A DNA stretch of 6,225 nucleotides, from NCBI GenBank assembly GCA_016780605.1, contig JADHLS010000332.1:1-6225 (forward strand), in the 5' to 3' direction. Position 1 is the stretch's first letter; every line of letters begins with the position of its first letter. The position numbers and the translations under genes are program-made. Source of the stretch: Reyranella sp. (GTDB taxonomy: Bacteria; Pseudomonadota; Alphaproteobacteria; Reyranellales; Reyranellaceae). Shown one piece after another: positions 1 to 6,225 of this stretch. Below the pieces are notes generated by a model. That model had not been told where the DNA came from. It saw nothing but the letters and a program-made list of their open reading frames with translations, and searched no databases.

Positions 1-1199
1 ACTCCTTCAATCGCTCGGCGCTGATCGACGTCGAGCGCGTCACGGTGGACGACAAGTTCGTCGTGCAGATCCACCTGAGGGAGCCGAGTGCGGCCTTCGA
101 TTCCAACCTCGTCTATTATCCGGTGAACCTGCTGGCGCCTGGCGCCGTCGACAAGGCCGACACCGCGCCGGCCGGATGCGGGCCGTTCAAGTTCAAGTCG
201 TGGAAGCGCTTCGACATCTGCGAGCTCGTTCGCTTCGAGAACTTCTGGGAGCCCGACTCCGAGGGCACCGCGCTGCCCTCTCTCGATGGCATGAGCGGCC
301 GGCCCAAGACGGAGGACCGCGTGCGGCTGACCGCGCTGCGCGCCGGCGAGCTCGATCTGATCGACAACGTCGCCTACGCCGACGCGCCCTCCTTCATCAA
401 GGACTACGGCAAGACCTATGAGACCTACCCGGTCCCGCAGGTTGGCACCGCCATGATCACCTTCAACATGCGCAGCGGGCCGTTCTCCGAGAAGGACAAT
501 CCCGACGCCCGCATGCTGCGGACCGCGGCGGCACATGCCATCGACCATGAGGGCATCCACGAGGCGGTATTCAACAAGCAGGGCGAGATCGCCAAGGGCT
601 TCTACAGCAAGTCGAGCCCCTGGTACGGCAAGGACATCAAGCCCTGGCCGGACTATGACCCCGACAAGGCCAAGGCGCTACGCAAGAACGCCAAGGACGG
701 CGACGCCAAGCTCCTGATCATCGCCAACGATTCCTTCCCCTATATGCAGCAGTCGGGCGAGCTCGTGCACGCCATGCTGAAGGATGCGGGCTTCAACGTC
801 ACGTTCGAGATCCATCCCACGCCGGTAGTACAGGACAAGTACAACAAGGCGGCGTTCAACATCGATTCGACGGCCAACAGCTATCGCATCGATCCCGACG
901 GCTGGTACTCGCGGAACATCCTGTCATTCGCACCCGAGACCAAGCGGCGCATCGGCTACGTCAATGAGAGGGTCGACCAGCTGATCATCGCGGCCGCCCG
1001 CGAGCTCGACAAGAACAAGCGCCGGCAGATGTATGCCGATGTCGATTCGATCGTGAACCAGGACCTGCCGCTGCTCTACACGCACTTCGTGTCGATCATG
1101 CAGGCGAGCTCCAAAAAGTTCAGGAACTACAAGCCCGCCTTCACCGGGCCGTTTCAGTATGCCGGGGGCGGGCTGCGCACGGCCTGGATGGAAGGCTAG
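1..1199 (+). CDS. ABC transporter periplasmic substrate-binding protein, SBP_bac_5 (DppA/OppA-like) family, 5' partial
   Basis: The reading frame is open from base 3 with no start needed, so the gene begins upstream of the window. The 398 visible residues are the C-terminal three quarters of a protein that usually has about 500-540, so the signal peptide and first lobe start are missing. A GTG at 45 is internal, not a start. Family marks seen: a GPFKF beta-hairpin (residues 60-64 of the visible part) followed by ELVRFENFW, an LRAGELDLID segment, a DPDGW segment (297-301) in the region where peptide-binding family members contact ligand, and a C-terminal LPLLYTHF (355-362). It would capture a peptide or peptide-like ligand in the periplasm and hand it to the permeases encoded 4 nt downstream. 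The ligand is not predictable here; nickel, opine and glycoside-type ligands occur in the same family. It contains only two cysteines, residues 59 and 73. Confidence 0.93.
   Translation, partial: SFNRSALIDVERVTVDDKFVVQIHLREPSAAFDSNLVYYPVNLLAPGAVDKADTAPAGCGPFKFKSWKRFDICELVRFENFWEPDSEGTALPSLDGMSGRPKTEDRVRLTALRAGELDLIDNVAYADAPSFIKDYGKTYETYPVPQVGTAMITFNMRSGPFSEKDNPDARMLRTAAAHAIDHEGIHEAVFNKQGEIAKGFYSKSSPWYGKDIKPWPDYDPDKAKALRKNAKDGDAKLLIIANDSFPYMQQSGELVHAMLKDAGFNVTFEIHPTPVVQDKYNKAAFNIDSTANSYRIDPDGWYSRNILSFAPETKRRIGYVNERVDQLIIAAARELDKNKRRQMYADVDSIVNQDLPLLYTHFVSIMQASSKKFRNYKPAFTGPFQYAGGGLRTAWMEG
1190..1195 (+). promoter_or_regulatory. Ribosome binding site of dppB-like gene
   Basis: GGAAGG lies 8 nt before the ATG at 1204, inside the last codons of the binding-protein gene. 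It decides the start: the frame is also open to an earlier ATG at 1159, but that would give a 15-residue extension (MPGAGCARP...) overlapping the upstream gene and unlike the family, whose members begin just before the first membrane helix. Confidence 0.7.
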
Positions 1200-1203
1200 T
1201 CCG

Positions 1204-2154
1204 ATGCTGGCCTACATCATCCGCCGCGTCGCCTACCTGGTGCCCGTGCTGCTCGTCCTGTCGATCGTGGTCTTCACCTTCGTCGAGATGCTACCGGGCA
1301 ATATCATCGACACGCTGGTCGGCACCGAGGGCAACAACGACCCGGAGGTCCGCAAGATCCTCGAGAAGGAGTACGGGCTCGACCAGCCGGTCTATGTCCG
1401 CTACGCCAAGTGGCTGACGCGCGCCGTGCAGGGCGACTTCGGCAACTCCCTCGTGACGCGCCGGCCGGTCGCCGTCGAGCTGATGGCGGGCATTCCCGCC
1501 ACCGTCTATCTCGCGGTGGTCGGCATCTCGCTTTCCATGCTGATCGCGGTGCCGCTCGGGACCATTGCCGCCGTCCGGCGCAACACGGCGATCGACTACA
1601 CCGCGCAGGTGACGTCGCTGATCGGCATCTCGATCCCCGAGTTCTGGTTCGCCATCCTGTGCGTGCTGTTCTTCTCGCTCTATCTCGGCTGGCTGCCCTC
1701 CTCGGGCTTCGCCAATCCGTTCGTCGACCCATGGGCGAGCCTCAAGTTCCTGATCCTGCCGGCGGCGGCGGTGGGCTTCCGCCAGGCCGCCTACACCACG
1801 CGGCTCACGCGCTCCTCCATGCTCGACGAGATGAACAAGGAGTACGTCGACACCGCCCGCTCGGTCGGGCTCAGCGAAGGCAAGGTGATCTTCAAGTACA
1901 CGCTGCGCAACGCCATGATCCCGACCATCACCATCAGCGGCCTGCAGCTCGCCAACCTCCTGGGAGGCACGGTCGTCCTTGAATCGATCTTCGCGTGGCC
2001 CGGTATCGGCCGCGCCATCTTCGAGGCGATCCTGCAGCGCGACTATCCGCTGGTGCAGGCGGGCGTCCTGGTGCTGGGCGTGATCGTGGTCGTCATGAAC
2101 CTGCTGATCGACCTCACCTACCGGCTGCTCAATCCCCGCGTAAAGTTCGCCTAG
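1204..2154 (+). CDS. dppB: ABC transporter permease, DppB/OppB-like
   Basis: This is an inner-membrane permease, one half of the translocation pore of a peptide-type importer. At 316 residues it has normal family length. It starts MLAYIIRRVAYLVPVLLVLS, the typical DppB opening, with the first membrane helix at about 9-27. Further helices lie near 98-121, 134-157, 182-200, 251-270 and 285-308. The large periplasmic loop between helices 1 and 2 carries the family segments YGLDQPVYVRY and GDFGNS. The cytoplasmic EAA loop, which docks onto the ATPases, is at about 213-240 (EYVDTARSVGL...LRNAMIP). The C-terminal part has the conserved FAWPGIGR and RDYPLVQ segments (273-285). The gene sits 4 nt after the binding-protein gene and 9 nt before the dppC-like gene. 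The symbol reflects family resemblance; the substrate is unknown and an OppB/NikB-type role is possible. Confidence 0.93.
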   Translation: MLAYIIRRVAYLVPVLLVLSIVVFTFVEMLPGNIIDTLVGTEGNNDPEVRKILEKEYGLDQPVYVRYAKWLTRAVQGDFGNSLVTRRPVAVELMAGIPATVYLAVVGISLSMLIAVPLGTIAAVRRNTAIDYTAQVTSLIGISIPEFWFAILCVLFFSLYLGWLPSSGFANPFVDPWASLKFLILPAAAVGFRQAAYTTRLTRSSMLDEMNKEYVDTARSVGLSEGKVIFKYTLRNAMIPTITISGLQLANLLGGTVVLESIFAWPGIGRAIFEAILQRDYPLVQAGVLVLGVIVVVMNLLIDLTYRLLNPRVKFA

Positions 2155-2157
2155 GAG
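2153..2157 (+). promoter_or_regulatory. Ribosome binding site of dppC-like gene
   Basis: AGGAG overlaps the dppB stop codon (TAG at 2152-2154) and lies 6 nt before the ATG at 2164. Strong match and good spacing support 2164 as the start rather than the internal ATG codons at about residues 23 and 28. Confidence 0.75.
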
Positions 2158-2163
2158 CGAGCC

Positions 2164-3105
2164 ATGACCGAGATCCAGGCCGACAAGCTCGCCGAACTCG
2201 CCGTCAGGCGTCCCGCGATCGGCGGCCGTATGGCGCGCTGGCGAATGGCGCTCGGCAACGCATGGCATGAGCTGCGCAAGAGCCGCACCGCCTCGATCGG
2301 CGCGGTCATGCTGGTGCTGCTGTTCGGCGCCTGCATCGCCACGCCCTGGATCACGAGCTACGACCCGATCAAGCAGAACTACCGCGAGCGCCTGCAGCCG
2401 CCGTCGGAGAAGCATCTGCTGGGCACCGACCGCATGGGGCGCGACATCTACACCCGGCTGCTCTATGGCGGCCGGCGGCTCGTCGCTATCGCCCTGCTGG
2501 CCGTGACGTTCGGCTTGTCGCTCGGCATCCCCTACGGCGTGCTGTCAGGTTATTTCGGCGGCAAGGTCGATACCGTCGCCATGCGCTTCATCGACGGGCT
2601 GCTCGCCTTCCCTGGACTGCTTTTCTACCTGCTGGTGGTGACGCTTGCTCGCGAATGGAAGATCGAAGGGCTCGCCAACGACGCGGTGCTGGTCTTCGCC
2701 CTGGGCTTTGCCTTCATGCCCGAGGTGGCGCGCCTGTCGCGCGGCTCGGTGCTGGCCGAGAAGCAGAAGGAATATGTCGAGGCCTCGCGCGCCGTCGGCG
2801 ACAGCAGCCTCGCCATCGCGCTCCGCCAGATCCTGCCCAACATCATCTCGCCGCTGATCGTCAACGCCACGGTGCGGCTGGGCTATGTCATCCTGATCAT
2901 CGCCGCGCTGTCGTTCCTGGGGTTGGGCACGCCGCCGCCGACGCCGGACTGGGGCTCCGACCTCGCCGCCGCCCGCGACTACATGGAGACCGCGCCGCTG
3001 ATCGCGGCCTTCCCGGGTCTCGCCATCTGCTACACGGTGCTCGCCTTCAATCTGTTCGGCGATGGCCTGCGCGACATACTCGATCCCCGCCTGGCCGAGC
3101 GCTGA
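2164..3105 (+). CDS. dppC: ABC transporter permease, DppC/OppC-like
   Basis: This is the second inner-membrane permease and would pair with the DppB-like protein to form the pore. Its 313 residues fit the family. A cytoplasmic N-terminus of about 40 residues (OppC_N-type) precedes helix 1 (about 42-62). A periplasmic segment then carries the hallmark HLLGTDRMGRD (84-94). Other helices are near 105-130, 143-162, 173-188, 232-254 and 282-305. The EAA loop that contacts the ATPases is at about 203-233 (EYVEASRAVG...LPNIISP), followed by SFLGLGTPPPTPDWG (250-264), strongly typical of DppC/OppC. It ends NLFGDGLRDILDPRL, also typical. A good Shine-Dalgarno sits at the end of dppB. The stop is 1 nt from the dppD-like start, suggesting coupled translation. 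No sign of damage. The exact substrate is not predictable. Confidence 0.93.
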   Translation: MTEIQADKLAELAVRRPAIGGRMARWRMALGNAWHELRKSRTASIGAVMLVLLFGACIATPWITSYDPIKQNYRERLQPPSEKHLLGTDRMGRDIYTRLLYGGRRLVAIALLAVTFGLSLGIPYGVLSGYFGGKVDTVAMRFIDGLLAFPGLLFYLLVVTLAREWKIEGLANDAVLVFALGFAFMPEVARLSRGSVLAEKQKEYVEASRAVGDSSLAIALRQILPNIISPLIVNATVRLGYVILIIAALSFLGLGTPPPTPDWGSDLAAARDYMETAPLIAAFPGLAICYTVLAFNLFGDGLRDILDPRLAER

Positions 3106-3106
3106 C

Positions 3107-4095
3107 ATGGCCGAGACTGTGCCCAATACTGTACTGGCCCTCGACGACCTCACGGTGCGCTTCCATTTACGCCGCGGCGATCTCACGGCGGTCGACGGCG
3201 TCTCCTTCGCGATCGAGCGCGGCCAGACCTTCGGCCTGGTCGGCGAATCGGGCTCGGGCAAGTCGGTGACGGCCAAGGCCATCATGCGGCTGATCCCCGA
3301 CCCGCCGGGCGAGATCCCGCGGGGGCGCATCCTGTTCGAGGGCAGCAACATCCTGGACAAGAGCAACGCCGAGATGCGCGGCCTGCGCGGCCGCCACATC
3401 GCCATGGTGTTCCAGGAGCCGATGAGCGCGCTCAATCCGGTGTTCACCGTGTGCGACCAGATCTCCGATGCGCTGCGCACGAACCTCGGTCTGTCCAAGG
3501 CCGAGGCGCGCGAGCGCGTCGTCGAGCTGCTGTCGCTGGTCGGCATCCCCTCGCCGCACAAGCGGCTGGATTCCTACGTCCACGAGTTCTCGGGCGGCAT
3601 GCGCCAGCGCGTCATGCTGGCCATGGCGCTTTCGTGCAATCCCGGTTTTCTGATCGCCGACGAGCCGACGACGGCGCTCGACGTCACCATCCAGGCCACC
3701 ATCCTCGAGCTGATCACGGGCATGATCGAGCGCCTGGGCATGTCGCTGCTGTTCATCACCCACAATCTCGGCGTCGTCGCCCATGCCTGCGACCGCGTCG
3801 GCGTGATGTACGCCTCGCACATCGTCGAGCTCGGCGACAAGAAGGAGATCTTCGCTCACCCACAGCATCCTTACACGGTGGGCCTGCTGCACTCGATCCC
3901 GCGGCTCGACGGCCAGGCGAAGTACCTGACGCCGATCTCGGGCTCGGTCTGCAACATGATGGAGCCGCCGGCGGGCTGTAAGTTCCATCCGCGCTGCGCC
4001 CATGCCATGGACGTCTGCCGCCGCGAGATCCCGAAATTGAAAGAGATCGCGCCCGGCCACCTCGCCGCCTGCCACCTGCACGACCGGGGCGCGGC

Positions 4096-4099
<4 letters not shown>
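3107..4099 (+). CDS. dppD: ABC transporter ATP-binding protein, DppD/OppD-like
   Basis: This cytoplasmic ATPase subunit would form a heterodimer with the DppF-like protein to drive import. In its 330 residues all ATPase motifs are present: Walker A GESGSGKS (46-53), Q-loop Q103 in VFQEP, signature FSGGM (161-165), Walker B FLIADE (181-186, catalytic E186), D-loop ALD, and switch His219. The C-terminal oligopeptide-transporter domain has HPQHPYT (251-257) and a cysteine set C291-x5-C297-x6-C304-x17-C322. This resembles the motif that binds a [4Fe-4S] cluster in some characterised DppD proteins; cluster binding here is inference. The start chosen is the ATG at 3107, 1 nt after the dppC stop. 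An in-frame ATG at 3062 lies inside dppC and would add 15 residues foreign to the family. The Shine-Dalgarno is weak (GAG at 3097-3099), so reinitiation after dppC is likely. Confidence 0.93.
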
Positions 4100-5079
<980 letters not shown>

Positions 5080-5082
<3 letters not shown>

Positions 5083-5087
5083 CGTCA
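5080..5087. repeat. 8-bp palindrome TGACGTCA spanning both convergent stop codons
   Basis: TGACGTCA reads the same on both strands. Its first three bases are the TGA stop of the dppF-like gene on + and its last three are the TGA stop of the small gene on -. Imperfect symmetry extends to about 5073-5094 (C:G at 5079/5088 and 5077/5090, a G:T at 5078/5089, one mismatch, then CAA/TTG). As RNA it could fold into a short stem with an ACGT loop. There is no T-run on either side, so a factor-independent terminator is not convincing. Confidence 0.6.
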
Positions 5088-5378
5088 GGGATTGCAGTTC
5101 GCCTGGGCAATGACGACGGCGTCGAGGCCCTGCATCTGCTCCTGCGTGAGATTCGACGGATCGAGCAGGTTGCCGCCCGGCTCCATGGCCTTGTTGGACT
5201 TCAGCATGCCCTCGATGGCGGCCTGCTTCTTGTCGGCCGGGACCTTGGAGGAGATGCATTCGCACATCTTCTGCGGCGTCGTCATCATGCAGGCCTGCAT
5301 GAAGGCGTCCTGAGCCTGCGACCCGCTGGGCAGGGCCGCCATCGAGATGAAGCCAAGGGCGCAAACCGTCAGACGCAT
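5085..5378 (-). CDS. Small predicted exported Met/Cys-rich protein, function unknown
   Basis: I do not recognise this 97-residue protein. It begins MRLTVCALGFISMAALPSGS, a basic residue plus hydrophobic stretch typical of a Sec signal peptide, with a likely cleavage after SQA (residue 22). The mature part of about 75 residues has four cysteines (30, 39, 41, 95) and seven methionines, most of them clustered in M27-x2-C30-M31-M32-x5-M38-C39-x-C41. The C-terminal half (LTQEQMQGLDAVVIAQ) looks helical and ends NCNP. Similar layouts, with a CxC after an early Cys and a final Cys, occur in uncharacterised small periplasmic proteins, so disulfides or metal binding are possible (inference). The ATG at 5378 has a very strong Shine-Dalgarno. 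The frame stays open further upstream, but that stretch is the shadow of the TauE-like gene. It lies 38 nt downstream of that gene and may be co-transcribed. Confidence 0.8.
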   Translation of the reverse strand: MRLTVCALGFISMAALPSGSQAQDAFMQACMMTTPQKMCECISSKVPADKKQAAIEGMLKSNKAMEPGGNLLDPSNLTQEQMQGLDAVVIAQANCNP

Positions 5379-5382
5379 GAAA

Positions 5383-5390
5383 CTCCTCCT
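5383..5390 (-). promoter_or_regulatory. Strong ribosome binding site of the small exported protein
   Basis: On the minus strand AGGAGGAG lies 4 nt before the ATG at 5378 (6 nt if AGGAGG is counted). It is the best Shine-Dalgarno in the window and fixes the start of the small gene, confirming it as a real gene and excluding the much longer open frame upstream. Confidence 0.8.
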
Positions 5391-5403
5391 GGACGTCGGG
5401 CGA

Positions 5404-5432
5404 ATGATAACAGACCTCAACCGATCAGCCAG
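5404..5432 (-). promoter_or_regulatory. Possible weak promoter before the small gene
   Basis: In the 38-nt gap between the two minus-strand genes, TATCAT (bases 5409-5404) matches 5 of 6 positions of a sigma-70 -10 box. At 17 nt upstream lies CTGGCT (5432-5427), only 3 of 6 for a -35 box and inside the end of the TauE-like gene. If used, the leader would be about 20 nt and just contain the ribosome binding site. Weak evidence; read-through from the upstream gene is an equally good explanation. Confidence 0.2.
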
Positions 5433-6181
5433 CCGCGCAGCAGGCCGAACATGCCGGTCGCGAACAGGATGCAGAGTGCAACATTGCGGTAAAGCTGCTC
5501 GCTCGCCAGGCCATGGAAGGCTCGCCCGCCGGCCCAGGCGCCCAGCACCATGACGGGAAACAGCACGACCGCACGGGCCAGCGCCTCGAGGCCCGCCACC
5601 CCCGTGGCCAGCACGATCACGATCAGCAGGAACTGCGTCAGGAAATAGTAGGTGACGATGTTGGCGCGATTGACCTGCGGCGGATCGTTGCCCGACAAGA
5701 GATAGAGCAGCACCGGCGGGCCGCCGACGCTGGTCGTGGCCATCATGGCGCCCGAGACCGCGCCGACCGCGACGGTGGCGGCGGTCGAGCGTCGGCCGGT
5801 GTACTTCCAGCCCGTCCACATCAGCGCGACGAAGGCAACGATCACGGCCGACACCGCCGTCACGATGGTGTTCTTGTCGACGCTCGCCAACAGCCACACG
5901 CCGAGCGGCATGGCGGTGCAGGCCGCGATGCTCATGGGCGTCAACACCTTCCAGTCGGCGTGCCGGCGGGCCTGCGGGAAGAGCTGCAGCGAGACCACGA
6001 GCTCGATCGCCACCACGGTCACGATCATGTCCGCCGAGCCGAACAGGATCGCAAAGATCGGCGCCATCAGCATGGCCGAGCCGAAGCCGGCGAAGCCGCG
6101 CATCAGGCCCGCGACCAGCGTGACACCGATCGCGGTCCACAGGCCGATGCCGGCAAACAACGACGACACATAGGAGATCAT
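5417..6181 (-). CDS. TauE/SafE-family membrane protein (putative sulfite/organosulfur anion exporter type)
   Basis: This polytopic inner-membrane protein has 254 residues from the chosen ATG, matching the family's usual length of about 250. Hydrophobic segments fill most of it, about eight helices in two similar halves. The first half carries GLMRGFAGFGSAMLMAP (25-41) and the second carries ATTSVGGPPVLLYLLS (138-153), the paired glycine-rich signatures of the TauE/SafE family. Characterised members are linked to export of sulfite or sulfoacetate, but most are untested, so the substrate is open. The start is uncertain: ATG at 6181 has only a poor Shine-Dalgarno, an in-frame GTG at 6214 would add 11 residues, and the frame stays open to the window edge. 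The ATG is preferred because family members begin just before helix 1. The small exported-protein gene follows 38 nt downstream on the same strand. No neighbouring sulfur-metabolism gene is visible. Confidence 0.87.
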   Translation of the reverse strand: MISYVSSLFAGIGLWTAIGVTLVAGLMRGFAGFGSAMLMAPIFAILFGSADMIVTVVAIELVVSLQLFPQARRHADWKVLTPMSIAACTAMPLGVWLLASVDKNTIVTAVSAVIVAFVALMWTGWKYTGRRSTAATVAVGAVSGAMMATTSVGGPPVLLYLLSGNDPPQVNRANIVTYYFLTQFLLIVIVLATGVAGLEALARAVVLFPVMVLGAWAGGRAFHGLASEQLYRNVALCILFATGMFGLLRGWLIG

Positions 6182-6225
6182 GACTGCGACTGCTCGAAGG
6201 AAGACGTACGACACGACGACCCGCT

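Noticed and set aside
1159..1203. Earlier ATG for the dppB-like gene
   Set aside because: It would overlap the binding-protein gene by 41 nt and add a non-family N-terminus, while the ATG at 1204 has a well-placed GGAAGG.
1291..2415. Open frame of 374 codons on the minus strand across the dppB/dppC-like genes
   Set aside because: It lies opposite two clear transporter genes. Its translation is rich in Arg, Asp, His and Gln with no domain or hydrophobic core, the usual antisense shadow in GC-rich DNA.
3062..3106. Earlier ATG for the dppD-like gene
   Set aside because: It is inside the dppC-like gene and adds 15 residues unlike the family; the ATG at 3107 directly follows the dppC stop.
2545..3561. 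Open frame of 338 codons on the minus strand across dppC/dppD-like genes
   Set aside because: It is antisense to conserved coding sequence including Walker A, has low-complexity composition, spans a gene boundary, and shows no recognisable motif.
3167..4081. Open frame of 304 codons on the minus strand within the dppD-like gene
   Set aside because: It is a mirror of the ATPase gene with Arg/Asp/Gln/His-rich filler composition and no independent coding signal.
5085..6140. Long 351-codon minus-strand frame that ends as the small exported protein
   Set aside because: The first roughly 250 codons are a shifted frame of the TauE-like gene with Arg/Gly-rich content. The signal peptide and strong ribosome binding site show that the real gene starts at 5378.
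5736..6173. Plus-strand frame of 145 codons opposite the TauE-like gene
   Set aside because: It is antisense to a conserved membrane protein; the Thr/Ala/Ile-rich translation is what the complement of hydrophobic codons gives, and no ribosome binding site or motif supports it.

Overview
The window reads as a stretch of chromosome from a GC-rich proteobacterium, most likely an alphaproteobacterium. This rests on strong G/C preference at third codon positions, near gap-free gene packing, and the style of the transporter proteins. No taxonomic marker is present, so the placement is inference.

Bases 1-5082 (+ strand) hold most of a peptide/opine/nickel-type (Dpp/Opp) ABC importer operon. In order it encodes a periplasmic substrate-binding protein whose N-terminus lies outside the window, permease DppB-like, permease DppC-like, ATPase DppD-like and ATPase DppF-like. 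Gene junctions are 4, 9, 1 and -4 nt, so this looks like one transcript with translational coupling, especially from dppC to dppF. All four membrane/ATPase genes look intact. The binding protein would capture ligand in the periplasm, the DppB-DppC pair would form the pore, and the DppD-DppF heterodimer would power import. The substrate cannot be named from sequence alone. Both ATPases end in a cysteine quartet with identical spacing, the kind of motif linked to a [4Fe-4S] cluster in some DppD proteins.

Bases 5085-6225 (- strand) hold two genes running toward the importer: a TauE/SafE-family membrane protein (putative anion/sulfite exporter type) and, 38 nt downstream of it, a small predicted exported protein of 97 residues that I do not recognise. 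That protein is rich in Met and Cys after its signal peptide. The small gene and dppF converge with only 2 nt between their stop codons, and both stops lie inside one 8-bp palindrome, TGACGTCA.

No RNA genes, mobile elements, CRISPR arrays or long repeats were seen, and no intergenic gap exceeds 40 bases. The region is mostly ordinary. The points most worth a second look are the small Met/Cys-rich secreted protein beside the TauE-like gene, the shared-palindrome convergent stops, and the cysteine motifs of the ATPases.
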